From Duganella aceris (GTDB taxonomy: Bacteria > Pseudomonadota > Gammaproteobacteria > Burkholderiales > Burkholderiaceae_D): a DNA stretch of 64,000 nucleotides. The position numbers and the translations under genes were made by a program. Of this stretch, positions 50,567 to 60,866 are shown in pieces. The notes beneath the pieces are model-generated. The model saw only the letters and a program-made list of their open reading frames with translations. It was not told the DNA's origin and ran no database searches. The stretch covers positions 248,001 through 312,000 of the forward strand of contig NZ_JAADJT010000005.1 of NCBI RefSeq assembly GCF_011090165.1, read 5' to 3'. Numbering within the stretch: position 1 is the first letter of the stretch; every line of letters starts with the position of its first letter.

Positions 50567-53500
50567 ATGAACGCTCCCATTCCCATGCCCGCCGCTCCGG
50601 CGCTGGCGGATCCCGACTACGCACTCGACGACAACCTGACGCGCGCCACCGGACGGGTCTTCCTGACCGGCACCCAGGCGCTGGTCCGCCTGCTGTGCAT
50701 GCAGAAAATCGTCGACCAGATGAGCGGCCTGAACACGGCGGGCTTCGTCAGCGGGTATCGCGGTTCGCCGCTGGGCGCGGTCGACCAGGAGCTGTGGCGC
50801 GCCAAGGATCTGCTGCAACGGCATCAAGTCGAATTCCTGCCTGCGATCAACGAGGAGCTGGGCGCGACCGCCGTCATGGGCTCGCAGCAGGTGGAGGCCG
50901 ATCCGACCCGCAAGGTCGACGGCGTGTTCGGCATGTGGTACGGCAAGGGTCCCGGCGTCGACCGGGCCGGCGACGCCTTGAAGCATGGGCATGTGTATGG
51001 CTCGTCGCCGCATGGCGGGGTGCTGGTCATCCTCGGCGACGACCACGGTTGCGTGTCGTCGTCGATGCCGCACCAGAGCGAACGGGCGCTGATCGCCTGG
51101 AGCATGCCGGTGATTAACCCGGCGAACATCCAGGAATATCTGGAGTTCGGTTTGTACGGCTGGGCCATGTCGCGCTTCTCCGGCGCGTGGAGCGGCTTCA
51201 AGGCGATCTCGGAAACCGTGGAGGGCGGCGCCGTGGTCGAATTGCCGCCGTTGCCGCATTTCGTCACGCCCACCGACTACGTCGCACCGTCGGACGGGCT
51301 GCACAACCGCTGGCCGGATCTGCCGGGACTGGCGCTGGAGCAGCGGCTGGCGGCTAAGCTGGAGGCGGTGCAGGCCTTCGCCCGCGCCAACTCCATCGAC
51401 CGCCTGGTGGTGGCCGCGCCGGCCGCCGTTATCGGCATCGTCGGCGCCGGCAAGGCGTATCTCGATCTGGTCGAGGCCATCGAGCGGCTGGGCCTGACGC
51501 TGGAATCGCTGGAGCGGCTGGGCGTCCGCCTGTACAAGCCGGGCCTGACCTTCCCGCTGGAGCGCAGCCGTTTGTTCGCCTTCGCCGCCGGCCTGAAGGA
51601 AATCCTGGTGGTCGAAGAGAAGGGCGCCGTGATCGAGGAACAAATCAAGAACCTGTTCTACAACCTGCCGCAGGCGACGCGCCCGCAGGTGATCGGCAAG
51701 ACCGACAGCGACGGACATCCGCTGTTGTCGGCGCTGGGCGAGTTGCGGCCTTCGCGCATCGCGCCGGCGCTGGTGCGCTGGCTGGCGCCGAAGTTTCCGC
51801 AACTGGAGCTGGCGCGCAGGCTGCCGGATTTCTGCGCCGCCGAGCTGCTGTCGAACGGCGCCGACGCGGTCAAGCGCACGCCGTATTTCTGTTCCGGCTG
51901 CCCGCACAATACGTCGACGCGCGTGCCGGAAGGCAGCCGCGCCTACGCCGGTATCGGCTGCCACTTCATGGCCACCTGGATGAAGCGCGACACCAATTAC
52001 CTGTCGCAGATGGGCGGCGAGGGCGTCAGCTGGGTCGGCTCCTCGCGTTTCGTCGGCGAGCCGCATGTGTTCCAGAACCTGGGCGACGGCACCTTCTACC
52101 ACTCGGGCTCGCTGGCCATCCGCCAGGCGATCGCCGCCCGCGCCAACATCACATACAAGATCCTGTACAACGATGCGGTGGCGATGACCGGCGGCCAGCC
52201 CGTCGACGGCAGCCTGTCGGTGCCGCAGATCGTGCGGCAGGTCACCAGCGAGGGCGCGAAGAAAGTGGTGGTGGTCACCGATCAGCCGGATAACTACGAG
52301 GACGTGGTGCTGCCGGCCGGCGTCACCGTCCATCACCGCAACGAACTCGACGCCATCCAGCGCATGCTGCGCGAAGTCGCCGGCGTGACGGTGCTGGTGT
52401 ACGACCAGACCTGCGCGTCCGAGAAGCGGCGCCGGCGCAAGAAAAACAAGCCGGGCAAGGAAGTGTTTCCCGATCCCGCGCGCCGCATGGTGGTCAACCC
52501 GGCGGTGTGCGAAGGCTGCGGCGATTGCGGCGTGCAGTCGAACTGCATGTCGATCCTGCCGCTGGAAACCGAGCTGGGCCGCAAGCGGCAGATCGAGCAA
52601 TCGTCCTGCAACAAGGATTATTCCTGCGTCGAAGGATTCTGCCCGAGTTTTGTGTCGGTGCTGGGCGGCGCGCTGAAGAAGCCGGCCGGCGTCAAGCTGT
52701 CGCTGGACGATCTGGAGCGGGCGCTGGCGGCGTATCCGGTGCCGGCCGCGCCGGCGCTGGGCAAACCGTTCGAGATCCTGGTGGCGGGCGTGGGCGGTAC
52801 CGGCGTCGTGACCGTCGGCGCGCTGATCACCATGGCGGCGCACCTGGAGGGCAAGGGCGCTTCGACGCTGGACTTCATGGGCTTCGCGCAAAAAGGCGGC
52901 GCGGTGATGTCGCATGTGCGCGTCGCCGCCTCGCCGGCGCGGCTGAACCAGGTGCGCATCGACCTGCAACAGGCCGACGCGGTGTTCGCCTGCGACCTGG
53001 TGGTGGCGGCGATGGCCGACAGTCTGTCGGTGATGCGTCGCGGGCACACAATGGTGGTGGCCAACGAGCGGGAGATTCCGACCGCCGAATTCACCCGCGA
53101 CCGCGATGCGTCCATCAACAAGGAAGGGCTGCTGGAGAAACTGGCGGCGGCGGCCGGCGCGGGCAATCTGCGCCAGCTCGACGCGCAGGCGACCGCCGCG
53201 CGCTTTTTGGGCGATCCGATCGGCGGCAACATCCTGCTGATGGGCTTTGCATGGCAAGCGGGGCTGGTGCCGGTCGGCCTGCCGGCGCTGCTGCGGGCGA
53301 TCGAATTGAATGGCGTCGCCGTCGACATGAACAAGCGGGCCTTCATGCTGGGCCGGCTGGCGGCCGCCGATGCGTCGGCGCTGGATCGGCTGAGCCAGCC
53401 GGCGCAGAAAGTGGTGCAGTTCGCCGCGCCCAAGTCGCTCGCGGAGACGATCGCGTACCGGGTCGATTTCCTGACCAAATATCAGAACGCCGGCTACGCC

Positions 53501-54103
53501 GCGCGGTACGCGCAAGCGGTGGCGGCGATCGAACGCAAGGAGGTCGAGATCGAAGGCGGTGACTCGCGCCGGCTGCTGGCGAAGGCGGTTGCGCGCAATC
53601 TGTTCAAGGTCATGGCGTACAAGGACGAGTACGAAGTGGCGCGCCTGCATGCCGACCCGGCGTTCCGCGCGCTGATCGCGGCGCAGTTCGACGGCGATTA
53701 CACATTGGCCTTCCATCTGGCGCCGCCGCTGCTGGCGCGCAGCAAGCCCGGATCGAACGTGCCGGCCAAGATGACCTTCGGCGCATGGATGCTGCCGGCG
53801 TTCGGCGTGCTGGCCAGATTCAAGGCGCTGCGCGGCACGCCGATGGACGTGTTCGGCTATACCCAGGAACGCCGGCGCGAACGCCTGCTGCGCGCGCGTT
53901 ATCTGGCGTTGGTGGATGAGCTGGCGGCGACTCTGCGCGCCGATAACAAGCAGGCGGCGTTGAAGCTGGCGCAGACGCCGGACCAGGTGCGCGGCTACGG
54001 CCACATCAAACTGGCGGCGCTGGACCGGCTCGATGCCGAATGGCCGGCGCTGATCGAACAATATCGCGCGCCAAAAGTCATTCAGCTCAAACGCCAGGCC
54101 TGA
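50567..54103 (+). CDS. Fused indolepyruvate:ferredoxin oxidoreductase
   Basis: A 1178-residue single-chain oxidoreductase that decarboxylates aryl-2-oxo acids to acyl-CoA. Parts in order: a pyrimidine-binding IorA-like domain (~1-240, TGFVSGYRGSPLGAVDQELWRAK), a CSGCPHNTST Cys motif at about residue 443, a TPP-binding segment (GDGTFYHSGSLAIRQA, DAVAMTGGQPVDG, ~510-560), a ferredoxin-like Cys cluster CEGCGDCGVQSNC (~647-659) with later Cys residues (QSSCNKDYSCVEGFC), an IorB gamma domain from ILVAGVGGTGVVTVGAL (~740), and a C-terminal domain of DUF6537 type. The large fused form is typical of aerobic proteobacteria. It serves phenylalanine/tyrosine/tryptophan breakdown after transamination. 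Confidence 0.93.
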   Translation: MNAPIPMPAAPALADPDYALDDNLTRATGRVFLTGTQALVRLLCMQKIVDQMSGLNTAGFVSGYRGSPLGAVDQELWRAKDLLQRHQVEFLPAINEELGATAVMGSQQVEADPTRKVDGVFGMWYGKGPGVDRAGDALKHGHVYGSSPHGGVLVILGDDHGCVSSSMPHQSERALIAWSMPVINPANIQEYLEFGLYGWAMSRFSGAWSGFKAISETVEGGAVVELPPLPHFVTPTDYVAPSDGLHNRWPDLPGLALEQRLAAKLEAVQAFARANSIDRLVVAAPAAVIGIVGAGKAYLDLVEAIERLGLTLESLERLGVRLYKPGLTFPLERSRLFAFAAGLKEILVVEEKGAVIEEQIKNLFYNLPQATRPQVIGKTDSDGHPLLSALGELRPSRIAPALVRWLAPKFPQLELARRLPDFCAAELLSNGADAVKRTPYFCSGCPHNTSTRVPEGSRAYAGIGCHFMATWMKRDTNYLSQMGGEGVSWVGSSRFVGEPHVFQNLGDGTFYHSGSLAIRQAIAARANITYKILYNDAVAMTGGQPVDGSLSVPQIVRQVTSEGAKKVVVVTDQPDNYEDVVLPAGVTVHHRNELDAIQRMLREVAGVTVLVYDQTCASEKRRRRKKNKPGKEVFPDPARRMVVNPAVCEGCGDCGVQSNCMSILPLETELGRKRQIEQSSCNKDYSCVEGFCPSFVSVLGGALKKPAGVKLSLDDLERALAAYPVPAAPALGKPFEILVAGVGGTGVVTVGALITMAAHLEGKGASTLDFMGFAQKGGAVMSHVRVAASPARLNQVRIDLQQADAVFACDLVVAAMADSLSVMRRGHTMVVANEREIPTAEFTRDRDASINKEGLLEKLAAAAGAGNLRQLDAQATAARFLGDPIGGNILLMGFAWQAGLVPVGLPALLRAIELNGVAVDMNKRAFMLGRLAAADASALDRLSQPAQKVVQFAAPKSLAETIAYRVDFLTKYQNAGYAARYAQAVAAIERKEVEIEGGDSRRLLAKAVARNLFKVMAYKDEYEVARLHADPAFRALIAAQFDGDYTLAFHLAPPLLARSKPGSNVPAKMTFGAWMLPAFGVLARFKALRGTPMDVFGYTQERRRERLLRARYLALVDELAATLRADNKQAALKLAQTPDQVRGYGHIKLAALDRLDAEWPALIEQYRAPKVIQLKRQA

Positions 54104-54313
54104 TCAGGAATCACGGCGCTTCCTCGCCGCGCTGGATGATTATCTGCGTCGACGCGCAGGACAGCATCAGCGCGACTTGTATTTGCCAATCGGCCGATAC
54201 TGACTGGTTTCTCGGGGCTTGCCGATTTTGTTATAAATTTTTCCGATTTTTTACTACTTCGGCAGTGTTGTCGATGCTACCATTCTCGCCAGACTAGCGA
54301 ATGGCGAATTGCG

Positions 54314-55183
54314 ATGAGCACGAGGATGATCAGGATGGGCATGGTGGTGGCCACCGCCGATCCTGCAACGGAAAACCACCAAAAATCGCGTGCCCGCAAC
54401 GGCGCGGCTCCGGCCGAGTCCGCTTCCGAGTGCGCCGATTTTTTCATTCGTCACGGCATCTCCACTCCCAGCGTCCTGTTCGACGATTTGCAGGACACTT
54501 ATTATTTCGCCAAGAACCGGGCCGGCCAGTTTGTATGGGGCAACCGCCTGTTGCAGGAGCAGCATTCCCTTTCCAGCGTCAAGGACATCATCGGCAAGTC
54601 CGACCACGACTTCTTCCGGCGCGATATCGCCGACCGCATCCGCGCCGATGATTTGCAGGTGATGGAAAGCGGCGCGCCCGTCAAGAACAAGCTGGAAGTC
54701 CTGGACGGTAACAACGGCGTGCTGAGCTGGCTGTTCACCACCAAGGCGCCGCTGCGCGACCGTCACGGCGAGATCGTCGGCGTCGAGGGCTTCAGCCGCG
54801 ATGCGCAACGCTCGCAGGAAGCCATCGCGCCATTCCACGTGTTCAAGAGCTGCATCGAATACCTGCAAGCGCACCTGACCGAAGACATCGGCATCGACCA
54901 TCTCGCCAGCTTGTCGTGCATGTCGCTGTCGACCTTCGAGCGCAAGTTCAAGCAGCATTTTTCGCTGACGCCCAAGCAATACATCCTGCGCATGAAAATC
55001 CACGAGGCGTGCCGCTTGTTGCCGGGCACCCAGAGCATCGCGCGCGTCGCGGTCGAGACCGGCTTTGGCGGCCAGAGTTATTTCACCAAGATTTTCCGCA
55101 GCGTGGTTGGCATCACGCCCAAGCAGTATCAGCTGTCTCTGCTGGCCTCCGGGCGGGCGGGGGCGGTCCGAAGGAGTAGTTGA
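54314..55183 (+). CDS. PAS-AraC transcriptional regulator
   Basis: A 289-residue regulator joining a single PAS domain (about 45-165: YYFAKNRAGQFVWGNRLLQEQ..IIGKSDHDFF..GVEGFSRDAQ) to an AraC-type double HTH (~190-280: IGIDHLASLSCMSLSTFERKFKQHF, VAVETGFGGQSYFTKIFRSVVGITPKQY). The PAS domain may bind a sugar derivative, cofactor or redox signal. Its gene lies 22 bp before the sugar-oxidation genes, so it is likely their activator. Several ATGs (54314, 54326, 54335) could be the start. The upstream 210 bp are AT-richer (TTATAAATTTTT around 54231-54242), which may hold the promoter. Confidence 0.88.
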   Translation: MSTRMIRMGMVVATADPATENHQKSRARNGAAPAESASECADFFIRHGISTPSVLFDDLQDTYYFAKNRAGQFVWGNRLLQEQHSLSSVKDIIGKSDHDFFRRDIADRIRADDLQVMESGAPVKNKLEVLDGNNGVLSWLFTTKAPLRDRHGEIVGVEGFSRDAQRSQEAIAPFHVFKSCIEYLQAHLTEDIGIDHLASLSCMSLSTFERKFKQHFSLTPKQYILRMKIHEACRLLPGTQSIARVAVETGFGGQSYFTKIFRSVVGITPKQYQLSLLASGRAGAVRRSS

Positions 55184-55205
55184 CACTAGTAATCCTGGAG
55201 GAGAC

Positions 55206-55781
55206 ATGTTGCAAACACAACGAGAGATCGACGGACGCAGATCCGCTCTCATCAAAATGGCCGGCCTGTGCGGCCTGGCTTTATCCGGCGACGCCCTGGC
55301 GGCGCTGGCGGCCGCCGGCAAAACGCCGGCGGTGGCGGGCTTGCTGTCGGCCGACGCGCTGGCGCTGACCGGCGTGCTGGCCGAGCACATCATTCCCGCC
55401 ACCGACACGCCGGGCGCGCTGGCGGTCGGCGCGCACCGCACCATCGACCACATGCTGCTGGCCTGCGCGACCCAGCTGGAACAGCAAGGCTTCATCGCCG
55501 GACTGGAACGCGTCGACGCGGTGGCGTTGGCTGAAACCGGCAAACGCTTCCGCGCGCTGCCGTCCCCCCGGCGTATCGCGCTGCTGCACGCGCTCGACGA
55601 GGGCAAGGCGCCGTTCAACGCCGAGGACCAACGCTTTTTCCGTCGCTTGAAGTCGTACACCCTGTTCGCCTATTACACCTCGGAAGCCGGCTCGACGCGC
55701 GAGCTGGCCTATCTGCCGGTGCCCGGAGGCTACAAGGGCAACGTCCCGCTGCGCAAAAACACCCGCACCTGGGCGATCTGA
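55206..55781 (+). CDS. Gluconate 2-dehydrogenase subunit 3 family protein
   Basis: A 191-residue small subunit. The N-terminus carries a twin-arginine-like signal (GRRSALIKMAGLCGLALSG), followed by the family pattern ALTGVLAEHIIPATDTPGALAVG and the C-terminal YPVPGGY-like LPVPGGYKGNVPL. Family subunits escort a GMC flavoprotein through the Tat pathway (established for gluconate and glucoside 3-dehydrogenases). The GMC partner starts 1 bp after this stop and lacks its own signal. GGAGGA precedes ATG 55206; the longer open frame upstream overlaps the AraC gene. Confidence 0.88.
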   Translation: MLQTQREIDGRRSALIKMAGLCGLALSGDALAALAAAGKTPAVAGLLSADALALTGVLAEHIIPATDTPGALAVGAHRTIDHMLLACATQLEQQGFIAGLERVDAVALAETGKRFRALPSPRRIALLHALDEGKAPFNAEDQRFFRRLKSYTLFAYYTSEAGSTRELAYLPVPGGYKGNVPLRKNTRTWAI

Positions 55782-55782
55782 C

Positions 55783-57507
55783 ATGAGCGCCTATATCAAG
55801 CAAAGCGCCGAAGTATTCGACGCCATCGTGGTCGGCTCCGGCATCACCGGCGGCTGGGCCGTCAAGGAACTGTGCGAGCGCGGCCTGCGCACGCTGATGG
55901 TCGAGCGCGGCCGTCCGGTCGAGCACCGCACGGACTACATTGGCGAAGGCGTCGACGACTGGACGCTGCCCAACCGTGGCCAGGTCGAGGAAAAACTGGC
56001 GCAGGAACAGTTCGCCGAACAACGCAAGTGCTACGCCTTCGACGATCACACCAAGCAGTTTTTCAACAACGACCGCGACATGCCCTACAGCACCCCGGAC
56101 GGCCGTCCGTTCAGCTGGATACGCGGCAATCAGCTGGGCGGCAAGTCGCTGATGTGGGCGCGCCAGTCCTACCGCTGGAGCGACCTCGACTTTGGCGCCA
56201 ACGCCAAGGACGGCCACGGCACCGACTGGCCGATCCGCTACGCGGACCTGGAGTCCTGGTACAGCCACGTCGAGCGCCACGTCGGCATCAGCGGCGCGCG
56301 GGAAAACATGGCGGTGCTGCCGGACAGCGAATTCCTGCCGGCCTTCGAATTCAACACCGTCGAAGCCGCGATGAAGAAGAAGTTCGACGCCGCCTTCGCG
56401 CCGGCCCGCATGATCATGGGCCGCTGCGCCAACCTGAGCCAGCCGACCGAGAAACATCTGGAAATGGGGCGCGGCGCCTGCCAGGCGCGCAGCATGTGTC
56501 ATCGCGGCTGTTCCTTCGGCGCGTATTTCTCGACTCAAAGCTCGACCCTGCCGGCGGCCGCCGCCACCGGCCGCTTGAGCATCGCCACCAACGCCATCGT
56601 GCACAGCGTGCTGTACGACGCCAAGACCAACCGCGCCACCGGCGTGCGGGTGATCGACGCCGAGACCATGGAAACCCGCGAGTTCCACGCGAAAGTGGTG
56701 TTCCTGTGCGCCTCGACGCTCGGCAGCACGCAGGTCTTGCTGAACTCGACCTCGGAGGCCTTCCCGACTGGCCTGGGCAATTCCTCCGGCGTGCTGGGCC
56801 ACTACCTGATGGACCATCTGTTCGGTTCCGGCGCGTCCGGCCGCGTCGAGGGTTTCGAGAACGACTATTACTCCGGCCGCCGTCCGACCGCACCCTACAT
56901 CCCACGCTTCCGCAACGTGCTGGATCAGCATCCCGACTTCCTGCGCGGCTACGCGCTGGCGGGTAGCGCCACGCGCGAAGGCTGGCAACGCGGCTACAAA
57001 CCCGGCTTCGGCAAGGACTACAAAGCCATGCTGCGCAAGCCCGGCGACTGGCACTTCGGCCTGTCCGGCCAGGGCGAAATGCTGCCGCGCTATGAAAATA
57101 TGGTCAGCCTGCATCCGACCAAGAAAGACAAATGGGGCATGCCGCAGCTGCACATCGACTGTACCTATTCGGCCAACGAGGTCAAGATGCGCGAGGACAT
57201 GGCCGACACCGCCGCCAACATCCTGGAGTCGCTGGGCGTCAAGGACGTCAAGAAATCCAACAAGACGGTGGAGGAATGGGCGCCCGGCCTGTCGATCCAC
57301 GAAATGGGCACGGCGCGCATGGGGCGCGACCCCAAGACCTCGATACTGAACGGCCACAACCAGTCGCACGACGTGCCGAACCTGTTCGTGACCGACGGCG
57401 CCAGCATGTGTTCCGGCGCCTGGCAAAACCCGTCGTTGACCTTCATGGCGATCACCGCCCGCGCCTGCGCTTACGCGGTCGAACAACTCAAGCTTGGCAA
57501 ACTCTAA
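55783..57507 (+). CDS. GMC-family oxidoreductase (glycoside/polyol dehydrogenase)
   Basis: A 574-residue FAD protein. Rossmann motif DAIVVGSGITGGWAVKELCERG (11-32), the GGKSLMWARQSYRW FAD-loop segment, and the C-terminal GMC segment (SIHEMGTARMG, FVTDGASMCSGAWQNPSLTFMAITAR). Together with the Tat-borne subunit 3 (1 bp upstream) it forms a periplasmic dehydrogenase of the sort that oxidises sugars or glycosides, often at C3. Electrons normally pass to a c-type cytochrome subunit, and none is encoded here. The cluster downstream suggests that the product is a keto-sugar. Confidence 0.9.
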   Translation: MSAYIKQSAEVFDAIVVGSGITGGWAVKELCERGLRTLMVERGRPVEHRTDYIGEGVDDWTLPNRGQVEEKLAQEQFAEQRKCYAFDDHTKQFFNNDRDMPYSTPDGRPFSWIRGNQLGGKSLMWARQSYRWSDLDFGANAKDGHGTDWPIRYADLESWYSHVERHVGISGARENMAVLPDSEFLPAFEFNTVEAAMKKKFDAAFAPARMIMGRCANLSQPTEKHLEMGRGACQARSMCHRGCSFGAYFSTQSSTLPAAAATGRLSIATNAIVHSVLYDAKTNRATGVRVIDAETMETREFHAKVVFLCASTLGSTQVLLNSTSEAFPTGLGNSSGVLGHYLMDHLFGSGASGRVEGFENDYYSGRRPTAPYIPRFRNVLDQHPDFLRGYALAGSATREGWQRGYKPGFGKDYKAMLRKPGDWHFGLSGQGEMLPRYENMVSLHPTKKDKWGMPQLHIDCTYSANEVKMREDMADTAANILESLGVKDVKKSNKTVEEWAPGLSIHEMGTARMGRDPKTSILNGHNQSHDVPNLFVTDGASMCSGAWQNPSLTFMAITARACAYAVEQLKLGKL

Positions 57508-57516
57508 GGAAAAACA

Positions 57517-58365
57517 ATGAAAACATACCAACGCAACGCCCTGGCAATGATCCTGATGTTGGCGGCGGCAGCCTCCCAGGCCGCCACCAATCCGCGCCTG
57601 GCGGTGCAGCTGTGGTCGGTCAAGGACGAGATCAAGCAAGACTTCGAAGGCACGCTGGACAAGCTGGCCAAGCTGGGCTTCCAGGGCGTCGAGTTCGCGG
57701 GCGAGTTCGGCAAGTACCAGGCCGATCCGGCGGGACTGAGCGCCTTCATGAAGAAAACCGGCCTGCAATGCGCCGGCGCCCACATGCACGTGGATAAGCT
57801 GGAAGACGCTAACTTCAAGGCCACCACCGACTTCTACCGCGCGCTGGGCTGCAGCCGCCTCATCATCTCGATGGACAAGCGCGGCGGCAGCGTTGCGGGT
57901 TCCAACGATCTGGCCAAGCAGCTGAGCGTGTTGTCGGTCAAGCTGGGCGGGCAGGGCATGAAGCTGGGTTATCACAACCATGAGCAGGAAATGCTGGGCG
58001 CCAAGAACGAGACCAACTGGGATCTGCTGGCGAAAAATACGCCCAAGGACTTCATCCTGCAACAGGACGTCGGCTGGACCACTTACGCGGGCAAAGACCC
58101 GGTCGAGTACGTGAAGAAGTATCCGGGCCGCACCGTGACCACGCATTACAAGGCCAAGTTCTTCAAGGGCACCGACGGCACGCCGATCATCGGCCAGGAC
58201 CGCACCGACTGGACCGGCCTGACCAAGGCGGTACGCAGCGTCGGCGGCACCGAGTGGATCATCATCGAGCAGGAGGAATATCCGAACGGCATGGGCCAGC
58301 TGGAAACCGTGGCGGCGTCGATGCGCGGCCTGCAAGCGGTGTTGGCCAAGATGCCGGCGCAGTAA
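57517..58365 (+). CDS. Exported sugar phosphate isomerase/epimerase-family TIM-barrel protein
   Basis: A 282-residue protein with a Sec signal (MKTYQRNALAMILMLAAAASQAA). The mature part is a xylose-isomerase-like TIM barrel: LAVQLWSVKDEI, GVEFAGEFG, AGAHMHVDKLE, YHNHEQEM, QDVGW and the metal-binding Glu-Glu near the end (IIIEQEEY). Because it is exported it cannot be a housekeeping sugar-phosphate isomerase. Next to a periplasmic GMC dehydrogenase it may cleave or isomerise the keto-glycoside made there. Such a role is reported for some members of this fold (3-keto-glycoside lyases or hydrolases), but not proven here. Confidence 0.87.
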   Translation: MKTYQRNALAMILMLAAAASQAATNPRLAVQLWSVKDEIKQDFEGTLDKLAKLGFQGVEFAGEFGKYQADPAGLSAFMKKTGLQCAGAHMHVDKLEDANFKATTDFYRALGCSRLIISMDKRGGSVAGSNDLAKQLSVLSVKLGGQGMKLGYHNHEQEMLGAKNETNWDLLAKNTPKDFILQQDVGWTTYAGKDPVEYVKKYPGRTVTTHYKAKFFKGTDGTPIIGQDRTDWTGLTKAVRSVGGTEWIIIEQEEYPNGMGQLETVAASMRGLQAVLAKMPAQ

Positions 58366-58372
58366 GGGCGCC

Positions 58373-59863
58373 ATGAGTTTGTCCGTCCGTTTTCAACACA
58401 TCGTCAAGGAGTTCGGCCCGGTGCGGGTGCTGCACGGGGTCGACTTCGCGCTGGAGCCGGGCCGTGTCTACGGGCTGCTGGGCGAGAACGGCGCTGGCAA
58501 GTCGACCCTGATGAAGATCCTGGCCGGCTACGAGGCGCCGACCAGCGGCCAGTTGCTGGTCGACGGCGTCGAACAGCGCTTCGCCGACGCGCGCCAGGCC
58601 GAGGCGCTGGGCATCGCGCTGATCCATCAGGAGTTCAACCTGGCCGAGCATCTGACGGTGACGCAGAATATCTTCCTGGGCCATGAGCAGAGCGCCGGCT
58701 GGCTGCTGGATCTGAAGGCGATGGGCGCCGGCGCCGCCGCCTGCCTGGAACAGGTGGGACTGGATATCAGTCCCGACACCAGGGTGGCCGATCTGATCGT
58801 CGCCGAGAAGCAACTGGTGGAGATCGCCAAGGCGCTCAGTCGCAAGGCGCGTCTGCTGATCATGGACGAGCCGACCGCCAGCCTGTCGTCCGGCGAAACG
58901 CGCAAGCTGTTCGCGCTGATGGCGCGACTGAAGGCGGAAGGCGTCACCATCGTCTACATCTCGCACAAACTGGACGAGATGGAGGCGAACACCGATGAAG
59001 TGGTGGTGATGCGCGACGGCCGCTACGTCAGCCGCGCGCTGACCGCCGACATCGACCGCCACCAGATGGCCAACCTGATGGTGGGCCGCGACGTGTCGGA
59101 CATGTTCCTGGCCAAGCAGCCACCCGCGCCGGACGCGGGGACGCTGCTCAAGGTCGAGGGCCTGAGCGTGCCCGGCTGGGTGCGAGAGCTGAGCTTCGAG
59201 GTGCGCGCCGGCGAAATCCTCGGCTTCGGCGGCCTGGTCGGCGCCGGCCGCACCGAAGCCTTCGAAGCCTTGCTCGGACTGCGTCCGCGCACCGCCGGCC
59301 TGATCGAGATCGGCGGCGTGCCGGTGGATATCCGCAACCCGCGCCAGGCCATGCTGCACGGCCTGACCTATCTGAGCGAGGACCGCAAGGGCAAGGGCCT
59401 TCACGTCGAGCTCGGCCTGCGCGAAAACCTCACCATGATGACGCTGGAGCGCGACGCCACGCCGTGGCTGGACCTGAAGGGCGGCCGCGCCGCGCTGGAC
59501 CGGGCGATCGCCGACTTCGGCATCCGCCTGCGCGACGTCGACTGCAAGGCGGGCGCGCTGTCCGGCGGCAACCAGCAGAAGCTGGCGCTGGCGAAATACC
59601 TGCACAGCGATCCGCGCGTGGTGGTGCTGGACGAGCCGACCCGTGGCGTCGACGTCGGCGCCAAGCGCGATATCTACCAGCTGATCCATCGCCTTGCGGC
59701 GGAGGGCAGGGCGGTCATCGTCATCTCGTCCGAACTGATTGAACTGATCGGCCTGTGCCACCGCGTCGCGATCCTGCACGGCGGCAAGCTGCAAGCGATG
59801 CTGGACCACGACCATCTCACCGAAGAAGAATTGATTTCCCATGCAACCGACACCCACCACTAA
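58373..59863 (+). CDS. Sugar ABC transporter ATP-binding protein
   Basis: A 496-residue two-domain ATPase of the ribose/galactose type. First domain Walker [13 protein letters not shown] (about 40-51) with signature [27 protein letters not shown]. The second domain has the shortened P-loop [17 protein letters not shown] and the signature [16 protein letters not shown] followed by [18 protein letters not shown]. It energises import through the permease encoded next, with which it overlaps by 23 bp. It follows the exported TIM-barrel protein by 7 bp. Confidence 0.94.
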   Translation: MSLSVRFQHIVKEFGPVRVLHGVDFALEPGRVYGLLGENGAGKSTLMKILAGYEAPTSGQLLVDGVEQRFADARQAEALGIALIHQEFNLAEHLTVTQNIFLGHEQSAGWLLDLKAMGAGAAACLEQVGLDISPDTRVADLIVAEKQLVEIAKALSRKARLLIMDEPTASLSSGETRKLFALMARLKAEGVTIVYISHKLDEMEANTDEVVVMRDGRYVSRALTADIDRHQMANLMVGRDVSDMFLAKQPPAPDAGTLLKVEGLSVPGWVRELSFEVRAGEILGFGGLVGAGRTEAFEALLGLRPRTAGLIEIGGVPVDIRNPRQAMLHGLTYLSEDRKGKGLHVELGLRENLTMMTLERDATPWLDLKGGRAALDRAIADFGIRLRDVDCKAGALSGGNQQKLALAKYLHSDPRVVVLDEPTRGVDVGAKRDIYQLIHRLAAEGRAVIVISSELIELIGLCHRVAILHGGKLQAMLDHDHLTEEELISHATDTHH

Positions 59864-60842
59864 AGTACTTTTGCCCAAGCCGTCGCTGGAGCGTTTTCGG
59901 GGCTATGGCCCGGTGGCCGCGCTGATCCTGCTGTGCATCGCGGGCGGCTTGCTGAACCCGGACTTCGCCACCATCGACAACCTGATGAACGTGCTGACCC
60001 GCACCGCCTTCATCGGCATCATCGCGGTCGGCATGACCTTCGTGATCGTCTCCGGCGGCATCGACCTGTCGGTCGGCTCGATGGCGGCGCTGATCGCCGG
60101 CGCGATGATCATGATGATGAACGCGCTGGCCGGCGCGGCGCAGCCGCTGGGGCCGCTACCCACGGTGCTGCTGGGCTGCGCGCTGGCGCTGCTGCTCGGC
60201 GGAATCCTGGGCGGCGCGCACGGCGTGCTGGTCACGCGCGGCCGCATCGAGCCATTCATCGCCACGCTCGGCACGCTGGGCATCTTCCGCGCCACGCTGA
60301 CCTGGCTGTCCGACGGCGGCGCGCTGACGCTGGACAGCACCGTGGCCGATGTCTACAGCCCGGTCTACTACCAGAGCCTGTTCGGCGTGCCGGTGCCGGT
60401 GCTGGTGTTTCTGCTGGTGGCGACCGGCGGCGCCGTGATCCTGAACCGCACCGCGTTCGGTCAGCATGTGCAGGCCATTGGCTCGAACGAGCAGGTGGCG
60501 CGCTATGCCGCGATCCGCGTCGACAAGATCAAGCTGCTGACCTACCTGCTGCTGGGGGTTTGCGTGGCGATCGCCACCATCCTGTATGTGCCGCGCCTGG
60601 GTTCGGCCACGCCGACCACCGGCATCCTGTGGGAGCTGGAGGCGATCGCCGCCGTCGTGGTCGGCGGCACCTCGCTCAAGGGCGGTTCCGGGCGCATCAT
60701 CGGCACCGTCATCGGCGCCATCCTGTTGTCGGTGATCGGCAATATCGTCAACCTGACCAGCATCATCAGCGTCCACCTGAACGCCGCCGTGCAGGGCGTG
60801 GTCATCATCACCGTCGCCTACATGCAGCGCGGCCGCCGTTAA
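59841..60842 (+). CDS. Sugar ABC transporter permease
   Basis: A 333-residue inner-membrane permease of the BPD_transp_2 (RbsC) type with 8-10 helices. The RbsC-like segment [46 protein letters not shown] and [25 protein letters not shown] are diagnostic. Overlaps the ATP-binding gene by 23 bp; the binding protein follows after 24 bp. Confidence 0.94.
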   Translation: MQPTPTTKVLLPKPSLERFRGYGPVAALILLCIAGGLLNPDFATIDNLMNVLTRTAFIGIIAVGMTFVIVSGGIDLSVGSMAALIAGAMIMMMNALAGAAQPLGPLPTVLLGCALALLLGGILGGAHGVLVTRGRIEPFIATLGTLGIFRATLTWLSDGGALTLDSTVADVYSPVYYQSLFGVPVPVLVFLLVATGGAVILNRTAFGQHVQAIGSNEQVARYAAIRVDKIKLLTYLLLGVCVAIATILYVPRLGSATPTTGILWELEAIAAVVVGGTSLKGGSGRIIGTVIGAILLSVIGNIVNLTSIISVHLNAAVQGVVIITVAYMQRGRR

Positions 60843-60866
60843 TTTTTTTAAATCAAAGGAACATCA

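Noticed and set aside
50540-54061. 1173-codon open frame on the minus strand
   Set aside because: Exact antisense shadow of the indolepyruvate oxidoreductase; low-complexity Arg/His/Gln-rich protein with no recognisable domain.
54040-54297. 85-codon ORF after the indolepyruvate oxidoreductase
   Set aside because: Starts inside the preceding gene, has no ribosome-binding site, and its composition looks like translated intergenic DNA.
54104-54313. Terminator or promoter pair in the gap before the AraC gene
   Set aside because: Small stems (CTGCG/CGCAG, palindrome CCTGATCAGG) lack T-tracts, and the AT-rich TATAAA has no properly spaced -35.
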